A stretch of DNA of 64,000 bases from Sandaracinobacteroides sp031425455 (lineage in GTDB: Bacteria > Pseudomonadota > Alphaproteobacteria > Sphingomonadales > Sphingomonadaceae), in assembly GCA_031425455.1 (NCBI GenBank), contig JANPJJ010000152.1:1-64000 (forward strand), given 5' to 3'. The position numbers were made by a program, and so were the translations under genes. Each line of letters opens with the position of its first letter. Position 1 is the stretch's first letter. The notes under the pieces are model-generated. The model did not search any database and was not told where the DNA came from. It saw nothing but the letters and a program-made list of their open reading frames with translations. Shown here piece by piece: positions 44,891-54,309 of the stretch.

Positions 44891-45556
44891 TCAGGCAAGT
44901 ATCATGAGGAGGCTCTCGAACAGCTTGCGGCCATCGGTCCCGCCATGGGCCGCTTCTACCACTCGCTCGGGATGCGGCATAAGCCCCAGCACATTGCGGC
45001 GGTCGTTCACCACGCCGGCAATGTCGCGTGCCGATCCATTGACGGGCTCGGCGTAGCGGAATGCCACCTGGCCTTGCTGCTCCAGCCGGTCGAGCGTTTC
45101 CGCATCGGCCTGGAAATTGCCGTCATGATGGGCGACGGGGATGCCGATGATTTCCCCCGGTGCATAGGCCCGGGTGAAGGGGGTAGCGGTGGTGACAACC
45201 TCCAGGCGAACGTCGCGGCAGACGAAATCGAGGCCCGCATTTCGCATCAAGGCGCCGGGCAGCAGGCCGGTTTCGGTAAGCACCTGAAAGCCGTTGCAGA
45301 TGCCCAGCACCGGCGTACCCCGCCCGGCTGCCGTTACCACTTCCCGCATGATGGGCGCTCGCGCGGCAATCGCACCCGAGCGAAGATAGTCCCCGTGGCT
45401 GAAGCCGCCAGGGAGCGCTATAAGATCAAGGCCTTCCGGCAGACTGCTCGTATCATGCCACAACGCAAGCGGCGCCTGCCCGGTGACACGCTCCAGCGCC
45501 ACCATCAGATCCCGGTCGCAGTTCGAGCCCGGGAAGACGACAACTGCCGTTTTCAC
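44891..45556 (-). CDS. purQ: phosphoribosylformylglycinamidine synthase subunit PurQ
   Basis: Class I glutamine amidotransferase (221 residues) that supplies ammonia to PurL. The nucleophile Cys is in LGICNGFQVL, with His/Glu in MPHPERVVE, and the N terminus is VVVFPGSNCDRDL. GTG start; 10 bases after purS on the same strand. Confidence 0.97.
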   Translation of the reverse strand: MKTAVVVFPGSNCDRDLMVALERVTGQAPLALWHDTSSLPEGLDLIALPGGFSHGDYLRSGAIAARAPIMREVVTAAGRGTPVLGICNGFQVLTETGLLPGALMRNAGLDFVCRDVRLEVVTTATPFTRAYAPGEIIGIPVAHHDGNFQADAETLDRLEQQGQVAFRYAEPVNGSARDIAGVVNDRRNVLGLMPHPERVVEAAHGGTDGRKLFESLLMILA

Positions 45557-45566
45557 GCCGCAGCCT

Positions 45567-45797
45567 TCACGCCAGCTCGACCCGGAAATTCTCGATGACC
45601 ATATTGGCCAGCAGCTTTCGCGCCATCTCGCCGACCTCGGCCTCGGTGGTGCCGTCTGCCACGTCCAGCTCGATCACCTTTCCGACGCGAACATCGGCGA
45701 CCTGGCCGAACCCCAGCCCCTCCAGCGCATGATGGATGGCGCGTCCCTGCGGGTCCAGCACCCCGGGCTTCAGCGAAACGGTGACTCGGGCTTTCAT
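45567..45797 (-). CDS. purS: phosphoribosylformylglycinamidine synthase subunit PurS
   Basis: A 76-residue bridging subunit of FGAM synthase. Full family pattern: MKARVTVSLKPGVLDPQG at the start, IHHALEGLGFGQVADVRVGK in the middle and IENFRVELA at the end. First of the purS-purQ pair, with an MFS gene divergent upstream. Confidence 0.96.
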   Translation of the reverse strand: MKARVTVSLKPGVLDPQGRAIHHALEGLGFGQVADVRVGKVIELDVADGTTEAEVGEMARKLLANMVIENFRVELA

Positions 45798-45921
45798 GCG
45801 CGAGCCTATGCGACAACGGATCGGTCAAGGGAAGTAGGGCAATTGACCGACCCGATTGCGCCGTCCACTATCGGCACATGGGGGGACATATCTTCAACTC
45901 AGCCGTAGCAGGGGTCGGGTC

Positions 45922-47130
45922 ATGACAGCCCCGTCGCGCTGGCTGATCATCATGGTCGGCGTTGCCATCGGGCTCAACTATATCGATCGCGGCGCGGTTT
46001 CCGTTGCGGCGCCACTGATCCGGGACGAGTTGGGCCTTTCTGCCACAGGCTACGGCCTCGTGGTGTCCGCCTTTTTCTGGACCTATGTGCCAGCGCTGAT
46101 CGCCGCCGGGTGGCTGGCAGACCGGGTGTCGGTGCATCGGCTGATGGCGGCCGGCGTTGCCATCTGGGCAGTCGCCACCTTGCTGACAGGCTTTGCCGGC
46201 GGCTTGCTGGGGCTCATCCTGTTCCGGCTGCTGATGGGGGTCGGCGAGGGCGTCGCCTTTCCGTGCGGCTCGAGGATGCTGGCCGCAGTTCCGGAAGCGA
46301 AGCGAGGCACCGCGAACATCGCTCTGGCCTTGCCGCTCGCCGTCGGGCCGCTCGCCGGCACGCTGCTGGGCGGGCTCATTCTCACGCACCTGGGCTGGCG
46401 GGCCATGTTCCTGATCTTCGGCGTCATGACCTTGCTCTGGTTGATTCCTTGGGCCCGCGTGCGGCCCTCGGAAGCGACGGCCCATGCCACCATGCCGGCC
46501 GTGCGCTACCCGGAGCTCATGGCCTGCCGGTCGCTCTGGCTGATGTCGCTGGTGCATTTTTCCACCAGCTATGCGCTGTATTTCGTGATCGCCTGGATGC
46601 CGCTCTATCTGGTCGGCGTGCGCGGATACGATATCGGGCAGATGGCGCTGCTGACGGGCCTGTTCTATCTGGTGCAGGCGCTGAGCGGGACGGCCGTGAC
46701 GCTGATAAGCGACCGTCTGATCGCGGGCGGGCGAAGTGCCTCGGCCGTTCGCCGTGCACAGATGCTGGCGTCGACGGCGGTGGCAAGCGCCGGCATCCTG
46801 CTGATCCCGCTGTCCGGCGGGCTGGCGTCTCTGATCGGGGCGTTGGTTGTAACGGCAATCGGGTTTGGCCCGGTGGGCGCGATGCTGTTCGCCACCGGGC
46901 AGACATTGGCGGGCGTCGGGTCGGCGGGCAGGTGGATGGGGGTGCAGAGCAGCTTTGGCAATCTGGCGGGGATTACGGGGCCCGTTGCAACAGGGCTGAT
47001 CGTCGACTCGCTGGGCTATGGCCCTGCCTTCGCGCTGACGGCTGCGATCAGCGTCAGCGGCGCGCTGGTCTTCGCGTTCGGCGTGCCGCGGATCGCGCCG
47101 GTGGAATGGGCGCCCGTCACGTCAACCTGA
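45922..47130 (+). CDS. MFS transporter, anion:cation symporter type
   Basis: A 402-residue major-facilitator protein with 12 membrane segments. It begins MTAPSRWLIIMVGVAIGLNYIDRG, typical of the ACS family, and the loop AGWLADRVSVHRLM is the conserved 2-3 loop. Members import organic acids such as glucarate or hexuronates; substrate unknown. It lies between purS and the hydrolase gene, interrupting the purine cluster. Confidence 0.9.
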   Translation: MTAPSRWLIIMVGVAIGLNYIDRGAVSVAAPLIRDELGLSATGYGLVVSAFFWTYVPALIAAGWLADRVSVHRLMAAGVAIWAVATLLTGFAGGLLGLILFRLLMGVGEGVAFPCGSRMLAAVPEAKRGTANIALALPLAVGPLAGTLLGGLILTHLGWRAMFLIFGVMTLLWLIPWARVRPSEATAHATMPAVRYPELMACRSLWLMSLVHFSTSYALYFVIAWMPLYLVGVRGYDIGQMALLTGLFYLVQALSGTAVTLISDRLIAGGRSASAVRRAQMLASTAVASAGILLIPLSGGLASLIGALVVTAIGFGPVGAMLFATGQTLAGVGSAGRWMGVQSSFGNLAGITGPVATGLIVDSLGYGPAFALTAAISVSGALVFAFGVPRIAPVEWAPVTST

Positions 47131-47136
47131 CCGGCC

Positions 47137-48165
47137 CTATCTGGCCAACCGCTCCACTGCGGCAAGCGCCTGGGCAAAGGCGGGCGTGCCTGGCACCACC
47201 ACTTCGAAGTGACCGGCCATGGGCGCGATCTGGATATCGGCGCGGTCCCCCGCCTTGCGCGCCGCCATGGCAAATTGCAGGCCGACATAGGGGTAGGTCA
47301 CCGAATCGTAAACGCCGTGAAGCAGCACAATCGGCACCCCGGTCGGCAAAAGTGCGGCCGGCGATGTATCGGCAAAAGGATCGGCGCGCGGGATCGGTGC
47401 AGCGGCTTCGGCGGGAACCGTCGCGCCCTCGGCAGCCGCTTCGGCCGCAGCCGGGGCGACAGCCTCCGCAGCAGCAGGCAGTCCCACCAGCTTCGCCAGC
47501 GTGCCGGGCGCGCAGATCGGGTCCACCTGGTCCGCGAACCACTTCAGGTCGCCGATGCTGCCCACGCCGACCACGCCGCGCGGCTTCAGCGGGGTGTCGC
47601 TCCGCAGCACGCTGTCGGCAGGCAGCTTGGCGCGGCCGGCCGCCCAGAGCGCCAGATGCGCGCCAGCCGAGTGGCCGAACAGTATGACGCGTTGCAGGTC
47701 CAGCTTGTTCGCCTCGGCCTGCTCGCGGAGCAGATCCAGCGCCTTGGCCACATCCTGGAACGTCCCGGGATAACCGCCGCCCGGTTCGTCAACGCGGCGA
47801 TAGCCGATGTTCCAGACGGCAAAGCCCTTGTCGAGGAAACTGGCCGCGGCCGCCCGCATCTGTTCGCGGCCCGCGGTGGACGCCACCCAGCAGCCGCCAT
47901 GAATGGTGACGACCACGGGGCGCAGCGCATCCGGGTTCGCCGGGTCCGGTCGCGGCAGGAACAGCTCGGCCTTCTGGACTTCGGCCTCGCCGTAGCCAAG
48001 CACCTGGTCGGGCGTCGCCGCCGGCGCCGACGCGATACTGCGCGGTGTCATCAGCCGGGGCAAAGGCGGGGGGCCCGCAGGCTGCGCCAGCGCCGGCGCC
48101 GCCAGAGGCAGCAGGATGACCGCCACGGCATTCAACAGCAACGTCTGGCGCCAGCTAATGCTCAC
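47137..48165 (-). CDS. exported alpha/beta-hydrolase (HSL/esterase-like)
   Basis: A 342-residue protein with a signal peptide (LLNAVAVILLPLAAPALA). The oxyanion motif TIHGGCWVAS and nucleophile motif LFGHSAGAHLAL place it with the hormone-sensitive-lipase/kynurenine-formamidase-like esterases. Residues about 225-260 are an Ala/Glu/Pro-rich low-complexity insert (PAAAEAVAPAAAEAAAEG). The GTG start lies 10 bases after purC on the same strand, so it may be cotranscribed with purC. Confidence 0.87.
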   Translation of the reverse strand: MSISWRQTLLLNAVAVILLPLAAPALAQPAGPPPLPRLMTPRSIASAPAATPDQVLGYGEAEVQKAELFLPRPDPANPDALRPVVVTIHGGCWVASTAGREQMRAAAASFLDKGFAVWNIGYRRVDEPGGGYPGTFQDVAKALDLLREQAEANKLDLQRVILFGHSAGAHLALWAAGRAKLPADSVLRSDTPLKPRGVVGVGSIGDLKWFADQVDPICAPGTLAKLVGLPAAAEAVAPAAAEAAAEGATVPAEAAAPIPRADPFADTSPAALLPTGVPIVLLHGVYDSVTYPYVGLQFAMAARKAGDRADIQIAPMAGHFEVVVPGTPAFAQALAAVERLAR

Positions 48166-48175
48166 TTGGCCTTGC

Positions 48176-48958
48176 TCACTTGCTCGTGCGGGCTTTGCGC
48201 GCTTCGTTCAGGTCCAGCACGGCGTTGTCGCTGCCTTCGGGCAGCAGGCCCAGGCGCCGCGCGACTTCCTGGTAAGCCTCAACCTCCCCACCGAGATCGC
48301 GGCGGAACCTGTCCTTGTCGAGCTTTTCGTTGGTCTTCATATCCCAGAGCCGGCAGCCGTCGGGGCTGATCTCGTCGGCCAGGATCACCCGGCTGAAATC
48401 ATCTTCCCACAAACGCCCGAACTCCAGCTTGAAGTCGACCAGGCGGATCCCGATGCCGGCGAACAGGCCCGTGAGGAAATCGTTGGTGCGGATCGCCATG
48501 TCGACCATGTCGGCAAGCTCGTCCTGCCCGGCCCAGCCGAAGCAGGCGACATGCTCCTCGGTCACGAGCGGGTCCCCGAGAGCGTCGTCCTTGTAGTAAT
48601 ACTCCAGGATGGTCCGGGGCAGCTGCACGCCCTCTTCGATGCCCAAGCGCTTCGCCAGCGACCCCGCGGCGACATTGCGAACCACGACTTCCAGCGGGAT
48701 AATCTCAACCTGCCGAACCAGTTGCTCCCGCATGTTAAGGCGACGAATGAAGTGAGTGGGGATGCCGATCGTCCCGAGCAATGTGAACAGATGTTCCGAA
48801 ATGCGGTTGTTCAGCACGCCCTTGCCGGAAATCGTCCCCTTTTTCTGGGCGTTGAAGGCGGTCGCGTCGTCCTTGAAATACTGGATCAGCGTGCCGGGCT
48901 CCGGACCCTCATAGAGGATCTTGGCCTTGCCCTCGTAGATCTGGCGGCGGCGGGACAT
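48176..48958 (-). CDS. purC: SAICAR synthetase
   Basis: Phosphoribosylaminoimidazole-succinocarboxamide synthase, 260 residues. Family blocks: YEGKAKILYE, the NNRISEHLF-type loop, VPLEVVVRN-like (IPLEVVVRNVAAGS), LVDFKLEFG and ILADEISPDGCRLWD. The ATG at 48958 gives MSRRRQIYEGK; the open frame upstream is not used. Separated from purS by a hydrolase and an MFS gene. Confidence 0.97.
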   Translation of the reverse strand: MSRRRQIYEGKAKILYEGPEPGTLIQYFKDDATAFNAQKKGTISGKGVLNNRISEHLFTLLGTIGIPTHFIRRLNMREQLVRQVEIIPLEVVVRNVAAGSLAKRLGIEEGVQLPRTILEYYYKDDALGDPLVTEEHVACFGWAGQDELADMVDMAIRTNDFLTGLFAGIGIRLVDFKLEFGRLWEDDFSRVILADEISPDGCRLWDMKTNEKLDKDRFRRDLGGEVEAYQEVARRLGLLPEGSDNAVLDLNEARKARTSK

Positions 48959-49033
48959 GTTTCTTGTTTCCTTGGGTGATTGAACCAAGGGCATAGCGGG
49001 TTCCCGGGGCCGGGGCAACGCAGCCGCCGGCGG

Positions 49034-49756
49034 TCAGCGGCAATAGCCACCGAACAGCCCGCTGCCGCGCTGCGACATGTCGAGGTGGAAATGATCGGCA
49101 TGGGCGGCATTGTAATCGGGCGAAAGCGTGGTGCCATAGAGGCGGCACGCCCCGTCCCGGACCTCGCGCAGAAAGGCCTGCTCGGCCGGGCTGCCGTTCC
49201 AGTGCCGGGCAATCGCCACCTGGCGGCCGTCGACAAGGCGGAAGCCGGCAACGTCGAGCGCGTTGGCGCGGGCATGTTCCGACAGCTCGGTATCGGACCG
49301 GCCATAGGTGTTGCGGCAGGCGTAGGTGCCGAAATGGTCGATTGCGATGACACGGGCGCCGAAATGCACCTGCGCGGCAGGCTGCACGATATCGCGCAGC
49401 CAGAGATGGGTGGCGGCCGCCATCGCGCACGACATGCCGGGGCTGTCCGGACGAAAGGCAATGGCGCTCCGGCCGGGTTGCAGCCGCACCGCATCGGAGT
49501 AGCCGCAGCGGCCGTTCTGCAACGGGGGGAGCGGCGTATGCGCGACCGCGCCGGTGCGCAGGATTTCACGGCAGAGGGCGGGATCCCTCGCCAGCAGCGC
49601 CAGCCGGGCGCCGGTGGTCCGGTCGGTCGGCGCGGCAAGATCGGGCGGGCCGAGCAACGGCGTGCGCAGGCTGCCCGCGCAGGAGGCCACCAGCACGGCC
49701 AGCGTGCCGGTGAGCAGCAGGAAAGTGAGGACGCGACGCACGGCAGGGACCAGCAT
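49034..49756 (-). CDS. extensin-like C-terminal-domain protein, probable lipoprotein
   Basis: A 240-residue exported protein. The N terminus has a membrane/signal segment with a possible lipobox (LVASCAG). The extensin-like domain includes RCGYSDAVRL, SCAMAAATHLWL, FGTYACRNTYG, SEHARANALDVAGF and the final HADHFHLDMS, which resembles the zinc site of VanY/MepA-type peptidases. A cell-wall role is plausible but not demonstrated. Confidence 0.88.
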   Translation of the reverse strand: MLVPAVRRVLTFLLLTGTLAVLVASCAGSLRTPLLGPPDLAAPTDRTTGARLALLARDPALCREILRTGAVAHTPLPPLQNGRCGYSDAVRLQPGRSAIAFRPDSPGMSCAMAAATHLWLRDIVQPAAQVHFGARVIAIDHFGTYACRNTYGRSDTELSEHARANALDVAGFRLVDGRQVAIARHWNGSPAEQAFLREVRDGACRLYGTTLSPDYNAAHADHFHLDMSQRGSGLFGGYCR

Positions 49757-49801
49757 GAAGCGGGAACGAGCGGCGATCGCCCTCGTTCCCGCGCAGGTTC
49801 G

Positions 49802-50803
49802 TCAGAGCCTGACCAGCATCTTGCCGGTGTTGCCGCCCGAAAACAGGCCGATGAACGCATCGGGTGCCTTCTCGATCCCGTCGAAGATGGTCTCTTCCCA
49901 GCGGACTTTGCCTTCGGCGATCCAGCCCCCCATGTCGGCCAGGAACTGCGGTTGCAACTGGGCGAACTGGGTCACGATGAAGCCCTGCATCTTCAGGGAT
50001 TTGCCGATCACCATGATGATGTTGCTAGGGCCCGGGGCAGGTTCGGTCGCGTTATAGTTGGCGATCATGCCGCATTCCACCAGCCGACCGAAGGGGCGGG
50101 CGAGTTCGATCGCGACTTCCAGATGTTCGCCGCCGACATTGTCGAAATAAATGTCGATGCCCTTCGGCACCGCGGCGCGGACGGCTTCGATCAAGCTGCC
50201 GCACGTCTTGTAGTTGATCGCATGGTCGACGCCGGCGGCCTTCAGCCAGGCGCATTTCTCGTCGCTGCCAGCTGTCGCCACGACGGTGCAGCCCTTGATC
50301 TTCGCGATCTGGGCGACCACCGATCCCACGGCACCGGCCCCACCGGAAACGAACACCGTTTCGCCGGGCTTGGGGTCGCCGATCTGCAACAGCCCCGCAT
50401 ATCCGGTAAGGCCGGGCATGCCGAGCACGCCGAGAAACGCCTGGGGCGGCACCCGGTCGAGCGCGGGGAGTTTCTGCAGCGCGGCCGCCGGCGCCACATA
50501 GGCTTCGCGCCAGCCGAACATCGAGTTCACCAGGTCGCCCGGGGCGAAACCCGGATCGTTGGAGGCGACGATTTCGCCGACGGCACCGCCTTGCAGCGCC
50601 TCCCCGATCTGGAACGGCGGGACATAGCTGGGGCGATCGTACATCCGGCCGCGCATATAGGGATCGACCGACATGAAGCGGTTCCGCACCAGCACGTCAC
50701 CGGTGCCGGGCACGGCAAGCGTTGTGGTGGCGAGCTCGAAATGCTCGGCCGACGGCGTGCCGACCGGGCGGCTGTTCAGGCGGATTTCGCGGCTGGTGGT
50801 CAT
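49802..50803 (-). CDS. NADP-dependent oxidoreductase (PTGR/CurA-like, MDR superfamily)
   Basis: About 333 residues. The N terminus ...REIRLNSRPVGTP and MSVDPYMRGRM are typical of the zinc-free leukotriene-B4-dehydrogenase/CurA group, and the NADP site is FVSGGAGAVGSVVAQIA. Likely reduces alpha,beta-unsaturated carbonyl compounds. The ATG at 50803 has GGGGAG 7 bases upstream; ATG at 50806 and 50827 are also in frame. Confidence 0.9.
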   Translation of the reverse strand: MTTSREIRLNSRPVGTPSAEHFELATTTLAVPGTGDVLVRNRFMSVDPYMRGRMYDRPSYVPPFQIGEALQGGAVGEIVASNDPGFAPGDLVNSMFGWREAYVAPAAALQKLPALDRVPPQAFLGVLGMPGLTGYAGLLQIGDPKPGETVFVSGGAGAVGSVVAQIAKIKGCTVVATAGSDEKCAWLKAAGVDHAINYKTCGSLIEAVRAAVPKGIDIYFDNVGGEHLEVAIELARPFGRLVECGMIANYNATEPAPGPSNIIMVIGKSLKMQGFIVTQFAQLQPQFLADMGGWIAEGKVRWEETIFDGIEKAPDAFIGLFSGGNTGKMLVRL

Positions 50804-50863
50804 CATCGGTCTCCCCAGAGCTTCCATGCTGTGTACGATATCGGATGCGAAACAGGCGCCGCG

Positions 50864-51820
50864 TCAGGCCGACGGCCGGGTGTGTTTACGCAGGCGTTTC
50901 AAACGATCGACGATGAAGGCGATGACCAAGCCGATCGCGACCCCGAACAGGCCGGCGAGCGCGGCGTAGACGATCCATTCCACGGCGGCCTGCGCTGCCG
51001 GCAGAGCGGTTCCAACGGCATGCGACCAGTCGTGGAACAGCCGAGGCAGCACTTCCGCGATCCCCAGTTCCTCCATGCCGTGAAGGACGATCCCGCCGCC
51101 GACCCACGCCATGGCGGCAGTGCCGATGATGCTGAGCGCGGCCAGGAGCTTCGGCATGCCCGCCACCAGCCCGCGGCCGACCGCCTGGCTTGCGCCGCTG
51201 TCGTAGGTCGCAAGCTTCACGCCGACATCGTCCATCTTCACGATCAAGGCGACCGCGCCATAGACCAGGACCGTGACGGCGAGCGACACGCCTGCCAGCG
51301 CGGCGGCCGTGGTGACGAGCGAAAGGGCGGCAAGCTCCCCCAGGGCGATCGCCAGGATCTCGGCGGAGAGGATGAGGTCGGTCCGGATGGCGCCCGCCAC
51401 CATGGTCGCCTCGCGCTCGGCGGGCTCCATCACCACCGGCGCGTCGTTGCTGTGGTCTTCGTGAAGCCCGATCTTCTCCATCACTTTTTCGGCCGCCTCG
51501 AAGCACAGAAAGGCGCCGCCGATCATCAGCAGCGGGGTGAGCGCCTGCGGCAGGAACGCCGCCAGCAGCAGGAAGCCCGGCAGCAGGAACAGAAGCTTGT
51601 TCCGAAGCGACCCCTTGGCGATCTTCCAGATAATCGGCAGTTCGCGTTCGGGAGTGAAGCCAGTGACATAGGTGGGGGTGACGGCCGCATCGTCGATCAC
51701 CACGCCGGCCGATTTGGCGCCGGCCCGGGCGGTCGCGGCGGCGATGTCGTCGAGCGAGGCGGCGGCGACCTTGGCGATCGCGGCGACGTCGTCGAGAAGT
51801 GCAATGAGACCTGAAGCCAT
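50864..51820 (-). CDS. DUF808 family inner-membrane protein (YedI-like)
   Basis: A 318-residue protein with about seven membrane segments. The N-terminal ASGLIALLDDVAAIAKVAAASLDDIA is the DUF808 signature, and GGAFLCFEAAEK and PKLLAALSIIGTAAMAWVGG are also family blocks. Function unknown. It follows rnhA by 9 bases on the same strand and may belong to the ispH-thrB-rnhA transcript. Confidence 0.9.
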   Translation of the reverse strand: MASGLIALLDDVAAIAKVAAASLDDIAAATARAGAKSAGVVIDDAAVTPTYVTGFTPERELPIIWKIAKGSLRNKLLFLLPGFLLLAAFLPQALTPLLMIGGAFLCFEAAEKVMEKIGLHEDHSNDAPVVMEPAEREATMVAGAIRTDLILSAEILAIALGELAALSLVTTAAALAGVSLAVTVLVYGAVALIVKMDDVGVKLATYDSGASQAVGRGLVAGMPKLLAALSIIGTAAMAWVGGGIVLHGMEELGIAEVLPRLFHDWSHAVGTALPAAQAAVEWIVYAALAGLFGVAIGLVIAFIVDRLKRLRKHTRPSA

Positions 51821-51829
51821 CGAACGGCC

Positions 51830-52294
51830 TTAGCTGGAGTTGCGGAGCGAGGCGATGGCCTGCGTGGCGAGCGCGTCGGCGCGTTCGTTCATCGGATGGC
51901 CGGCGTGGCCCTTCACCCACTCCCAGCGGATGCGGTGCGGCCTGGCGGCGGCGTCGAGCGCGAGCCAGAGGTCGGCGTTCTTCACCGGCTCCTTTGCGGC
52001 ATTGCGCCAGCCGTTGCGCTTCCAGCCGGGAAGCCACTTCATCATGCCGTCCATCAGATAGCGACTGTCGGTGACCAGGGTCACGGCGGCAGGCTTCTTC
52101 AGCGCTTCCAGGGCCTTCAGGGCGGCGGTCATTTCCATCCGGTTGTTGGTCGTATGGGCTTCGGCGCCGGTCAGGATCTTCTCCGTCCCGTTCCAGGTCA
52201 GGATGGCCGCCCAGCCGCCGGGGCCCGGATTGCCTTTGCAGGCACCGTCCGTGGCTATGCGAACCTCCGGTCCGCCGTCAGTCGTGATGCGCAT
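51830..52294 (-). CDS. rnhA: ribonuclease HI
   Basis: A 154-residue RNase H that cuts RNA in RNA-DNA hybrids. All four catalytic acids are seen: IATDGACKGNPGPGGW, RMEMTA, TDSRY and GHAGHPMNERAD. The ATG at 52294 follows the thrB stop after one base (TGAGATG), so it is translationally coupled to thrB. Confidence 0.97.
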   Translation of the reverse strand: MRITTDGGPEVRIATDGACKGNPGPGGWAAILTWNGTEKILTGAEAHTTNNRMEMTAALKALEALKKPAAVTLVTDSRYLMDGMMKWLPGWKRNGWRNAAKEPVKNADLWLALDAAARPHRIRWEWVKGHAGHPMNERADALATQAIASLRNSS

Positions 52295-52295
52295 C

Positions 52296-53237
52296 TCAGG
52301 CAAGGCGGGCATAATGGTCCAGCCGACGCGCGAAGGGCAGGGGGTCCTTGCGCTGCACCAGCGCGGCGGAATGCGGGGCAAGCCAGTCCTGCGCGCGCGA
52401 CAGCAGGAAGCGAAGCGACGCCCCCTGCGCCAGCAGCGGGAACGCGGCGCGCTCGGCAGCAAGGCGCGGACGCACCGAATCATAGCCCTCGAACAGCGCG
52501 GCTTCATGCGCCGGGAGCGGCGCGGTCCCGTCCGGGGGAAAGGCCCAGGCGGCATGCAGCACGGCAAGATCATAGGTGAGGATGTCGGTGCAGGCGAAGT
52601 AGAAGTCGATCAGTCCGGCAATCCGGTCGCCCAGCATCAGCACATTGTCGGGGAACAGGTCGGCGTGGATGGTGCCGACGGGAAGCCCGGCCGGCCAGCC
52701 GGCGGACAGGGCAGCGATCCTGTCGCTCACCTGCGTGGAAAGTCCCGGGGCGATCTCGTCGAGCCGCGCGCCGAGTTCGGCTGCGGTGGCCTGCCACCAG
52801 CCGAGGCCCAGGCCGTTTCGACGGACAGGCGCGAAGTCTGCAGCGGCAAGGTGCAGGCGCGCCAGCGCCTCGCCCACCGCGCGCGCCTGCGCCGGCGTGG
52901 GCTCCGTCAACGAGACCCCGGGCAGATATTGCACCAGGCAGGCGGCCTTCCCCTCCAGCGTCTGCAGCGCCTGGCCCTGCTTGTCCCGGATCGGGCGCGG
53001 CACGGGAATGTCGCGCTCGGCCAGATGCTCCATCAGGGCGATGAAGAAGGGCAGCTCGGCGACATCGATGCGGCGTTCGTACAGCGTGAGCACGAAACGG
53101 GCGGTGTCGGTCTCAACGAGGAAGTTGCTGTTGGAGACGCCCTCGGCGATGCCCTTGGCCGACAGCAGGGCGCCGGTTTCGTAGCGCTGGAGGAAGCGCT
53201 CCAATGCCTCGGCCGGAACTGCCGTATAAACTGCCAC
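52296..53237 (-). CDS. thrB: homoserine kinase (APH-fold type)
   Basis: A 313-residue kinase of the aminoglycoside-phosphotransferase fold, the alphaproteobacterial ThrB type. It starts MAVYTAVPAEALERFLQRYE; SNFLVETDTARFVLTLYE is the lysine-less ATP strand region. The catalytic IHADLFPDNVLMLGD and metal-binding GLIDFYFACTD follow. Phosphorylates homoserine in threonine synthesis. Middle gene of ispH-thrB-rnhA. Confidence 0.95.
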   Translation of the reverse strand: MAVYTAVPAEALERFLQRYETGALLSAKGIAEGVSNSNFLVETDTARFVLTLYERRIDVAELPFFIALMEHLAERDIPVPRPIRDKQGQALQTLEGKAACLVQYLPGVSLTEPTPAQARAVGEALARLHLAAADFAPVRRNGLGLGWWQATAAELGARLDEIAPGLSTQVSDRIAALSAGWPAGLPVGTIHADLFPDNVLMLGDRIAGLIDFYFACTDILTYDLAVLHAAWAFPPDGTAPLPAHEAALFEGYDSVRPRLAAERAAFPLLAQGASLRFLLSRAQDWLAPHSAALVQRKDPLPFARRLDHYARLA

Positions 53238-53246
53238 GCCGGGGGC

Positions 53247-54209
53247 TCAGGCCGCGGCGAGCGCGCGGGGCAGCTTGAAGACGACTTCCTCGGTCGCGGT
53301 GGTCACTTCCTGGATGGTAACGGCGAAGCGGGCCCGCAGCGCATCGAGCACTTCCTGCACCAGCACTTCGGGGGCGGACGCGCCGGCAGTCAGGCCGAGC
53401 CGGGTGACGCCCTCGAACCAGGCCCAGTCGATGAAGGTTGCGCGCTGGATCAGGTGGGCACGGGCGCCCTCGCGAGCGGCGACTTCGCGCAACCGCTGCG
53501 AATTGCTGCTGTTCTCGGCGCCGATCACCAGCACCAGCTGGCAGTCGGCAGCGATCGCCTTCACCGCAGTCTGGCGGTTGGACGTGGCGTAGCAGATGTC
53601 CTCCCCCTTGGGGCCCTGGATCGCCGGAAAACGGCGCTGCAACGTGGCGACGATGTCGGCCGTATCGTCGACGGAAAGGGTGGTCTGGGTGAGAAATCCC
53701 AGCGGCGCCTGCGGGGGGGACACGGCCCCTGCATCGTCCACGGTCTCGATCAGCGTCATCGCGCCGTCGGGTACCTGGCCGAACGTGCCGATCACTTCGG
53801 GATGCCCGGCATGGCCGACGAACAGGATGTGCCGGCCCTGTTCCACCATCCGCTCGGCCTGGCGATGAACCTTGGAGACGAGCGGGCAGGTGGCATCCAG
53901 CCAATCCAGCCCGCGCTCGCTGGCGCTGGCCGGCACCGACTTGGGGACTCCGTGGGCGGAAAAGATCACCGGCGCCCCATCGGGCACCTCGTCCAGTTCC
54001 TTCACGAACACTGCGCCCTTGGCCTTCAGGCTGTCCACCACGAAACGGTTGTGCACGATCTCGTGCCGCACGAACACGGGGGCGCCATGCTTCTTGAGCG
54101 CAAGCTCGACGATCTGGATCGCGCGCTCCACGCCGGCGCAGAAACCGCGCGGCGCGGCAACGGAAACAGCAAGCGGAGGCAATGTTGCAGCAACGGAATG
54201 TTCGGTCAT
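53247..54209 (-). CDS. ispH: 4-hydroxy-3-methylbut-2-enyl diphosphate reductase
   Basis: [4Fe-4S] enzyme, 320 residues, last step of the MEP isoprenoid pathway. Cluster cysteines are in PRGFCAGVERA, DATCPLVSKVHR and ICYATSNRQ, and HEIVHN carries a conserved active-site histidine. ATG at 54209 (MTEHSVAATLPP) is taken; the frame is open well upstream without family similarity. The gene after it, thrB, begins 9 bases on. Confidence 0.97.
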   Translation of the reverse strand: MTEHSVAATLPPLAVSVAAPRGFCAGVERAIQIVELALKKHGAPVFVRHEIVHNRFVVDSLKAKGAVFVKELDEVPDGAPVIFSAHGVPKSVPASASERGLDWLDATCPLVSKVHRQAERMVEQGRHILFVGHAGHPEVIGTFGQVPDGAMTLIETVDDAGAVSPPQAPLGFLTQTTLSVDDTADIVATLQRRFPAIQGPKGEDICYATSNRQTAVKAIAADCQLVLVIGAENSSNSQRLREVAAREGARAHLIQRATFIDWAWFEGVTRLGLTAGASAPEVLVQEVLDALRARFAVTIQEVTTATEEVVFKLPRALAAA

Positions 54210-54309
54210 GCCCACCCCTTTAAGCGAACATTCACCAGCCATGAAGCCCCTTCCCAATCCTATCGCCGCAAGCCTAAGGGGGGCCGCGGACCGGATCAGG
54301 AGACTATGG

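Noticed and set aside
48980..51814. Open frame of 944 codons on the plus strand
   Set aside because: It is antisense to the extensin-like, oxidoreductase and DUF808 genes and has a composition (Arg, Gly, His, Asp-rich) typical of shadow frames.
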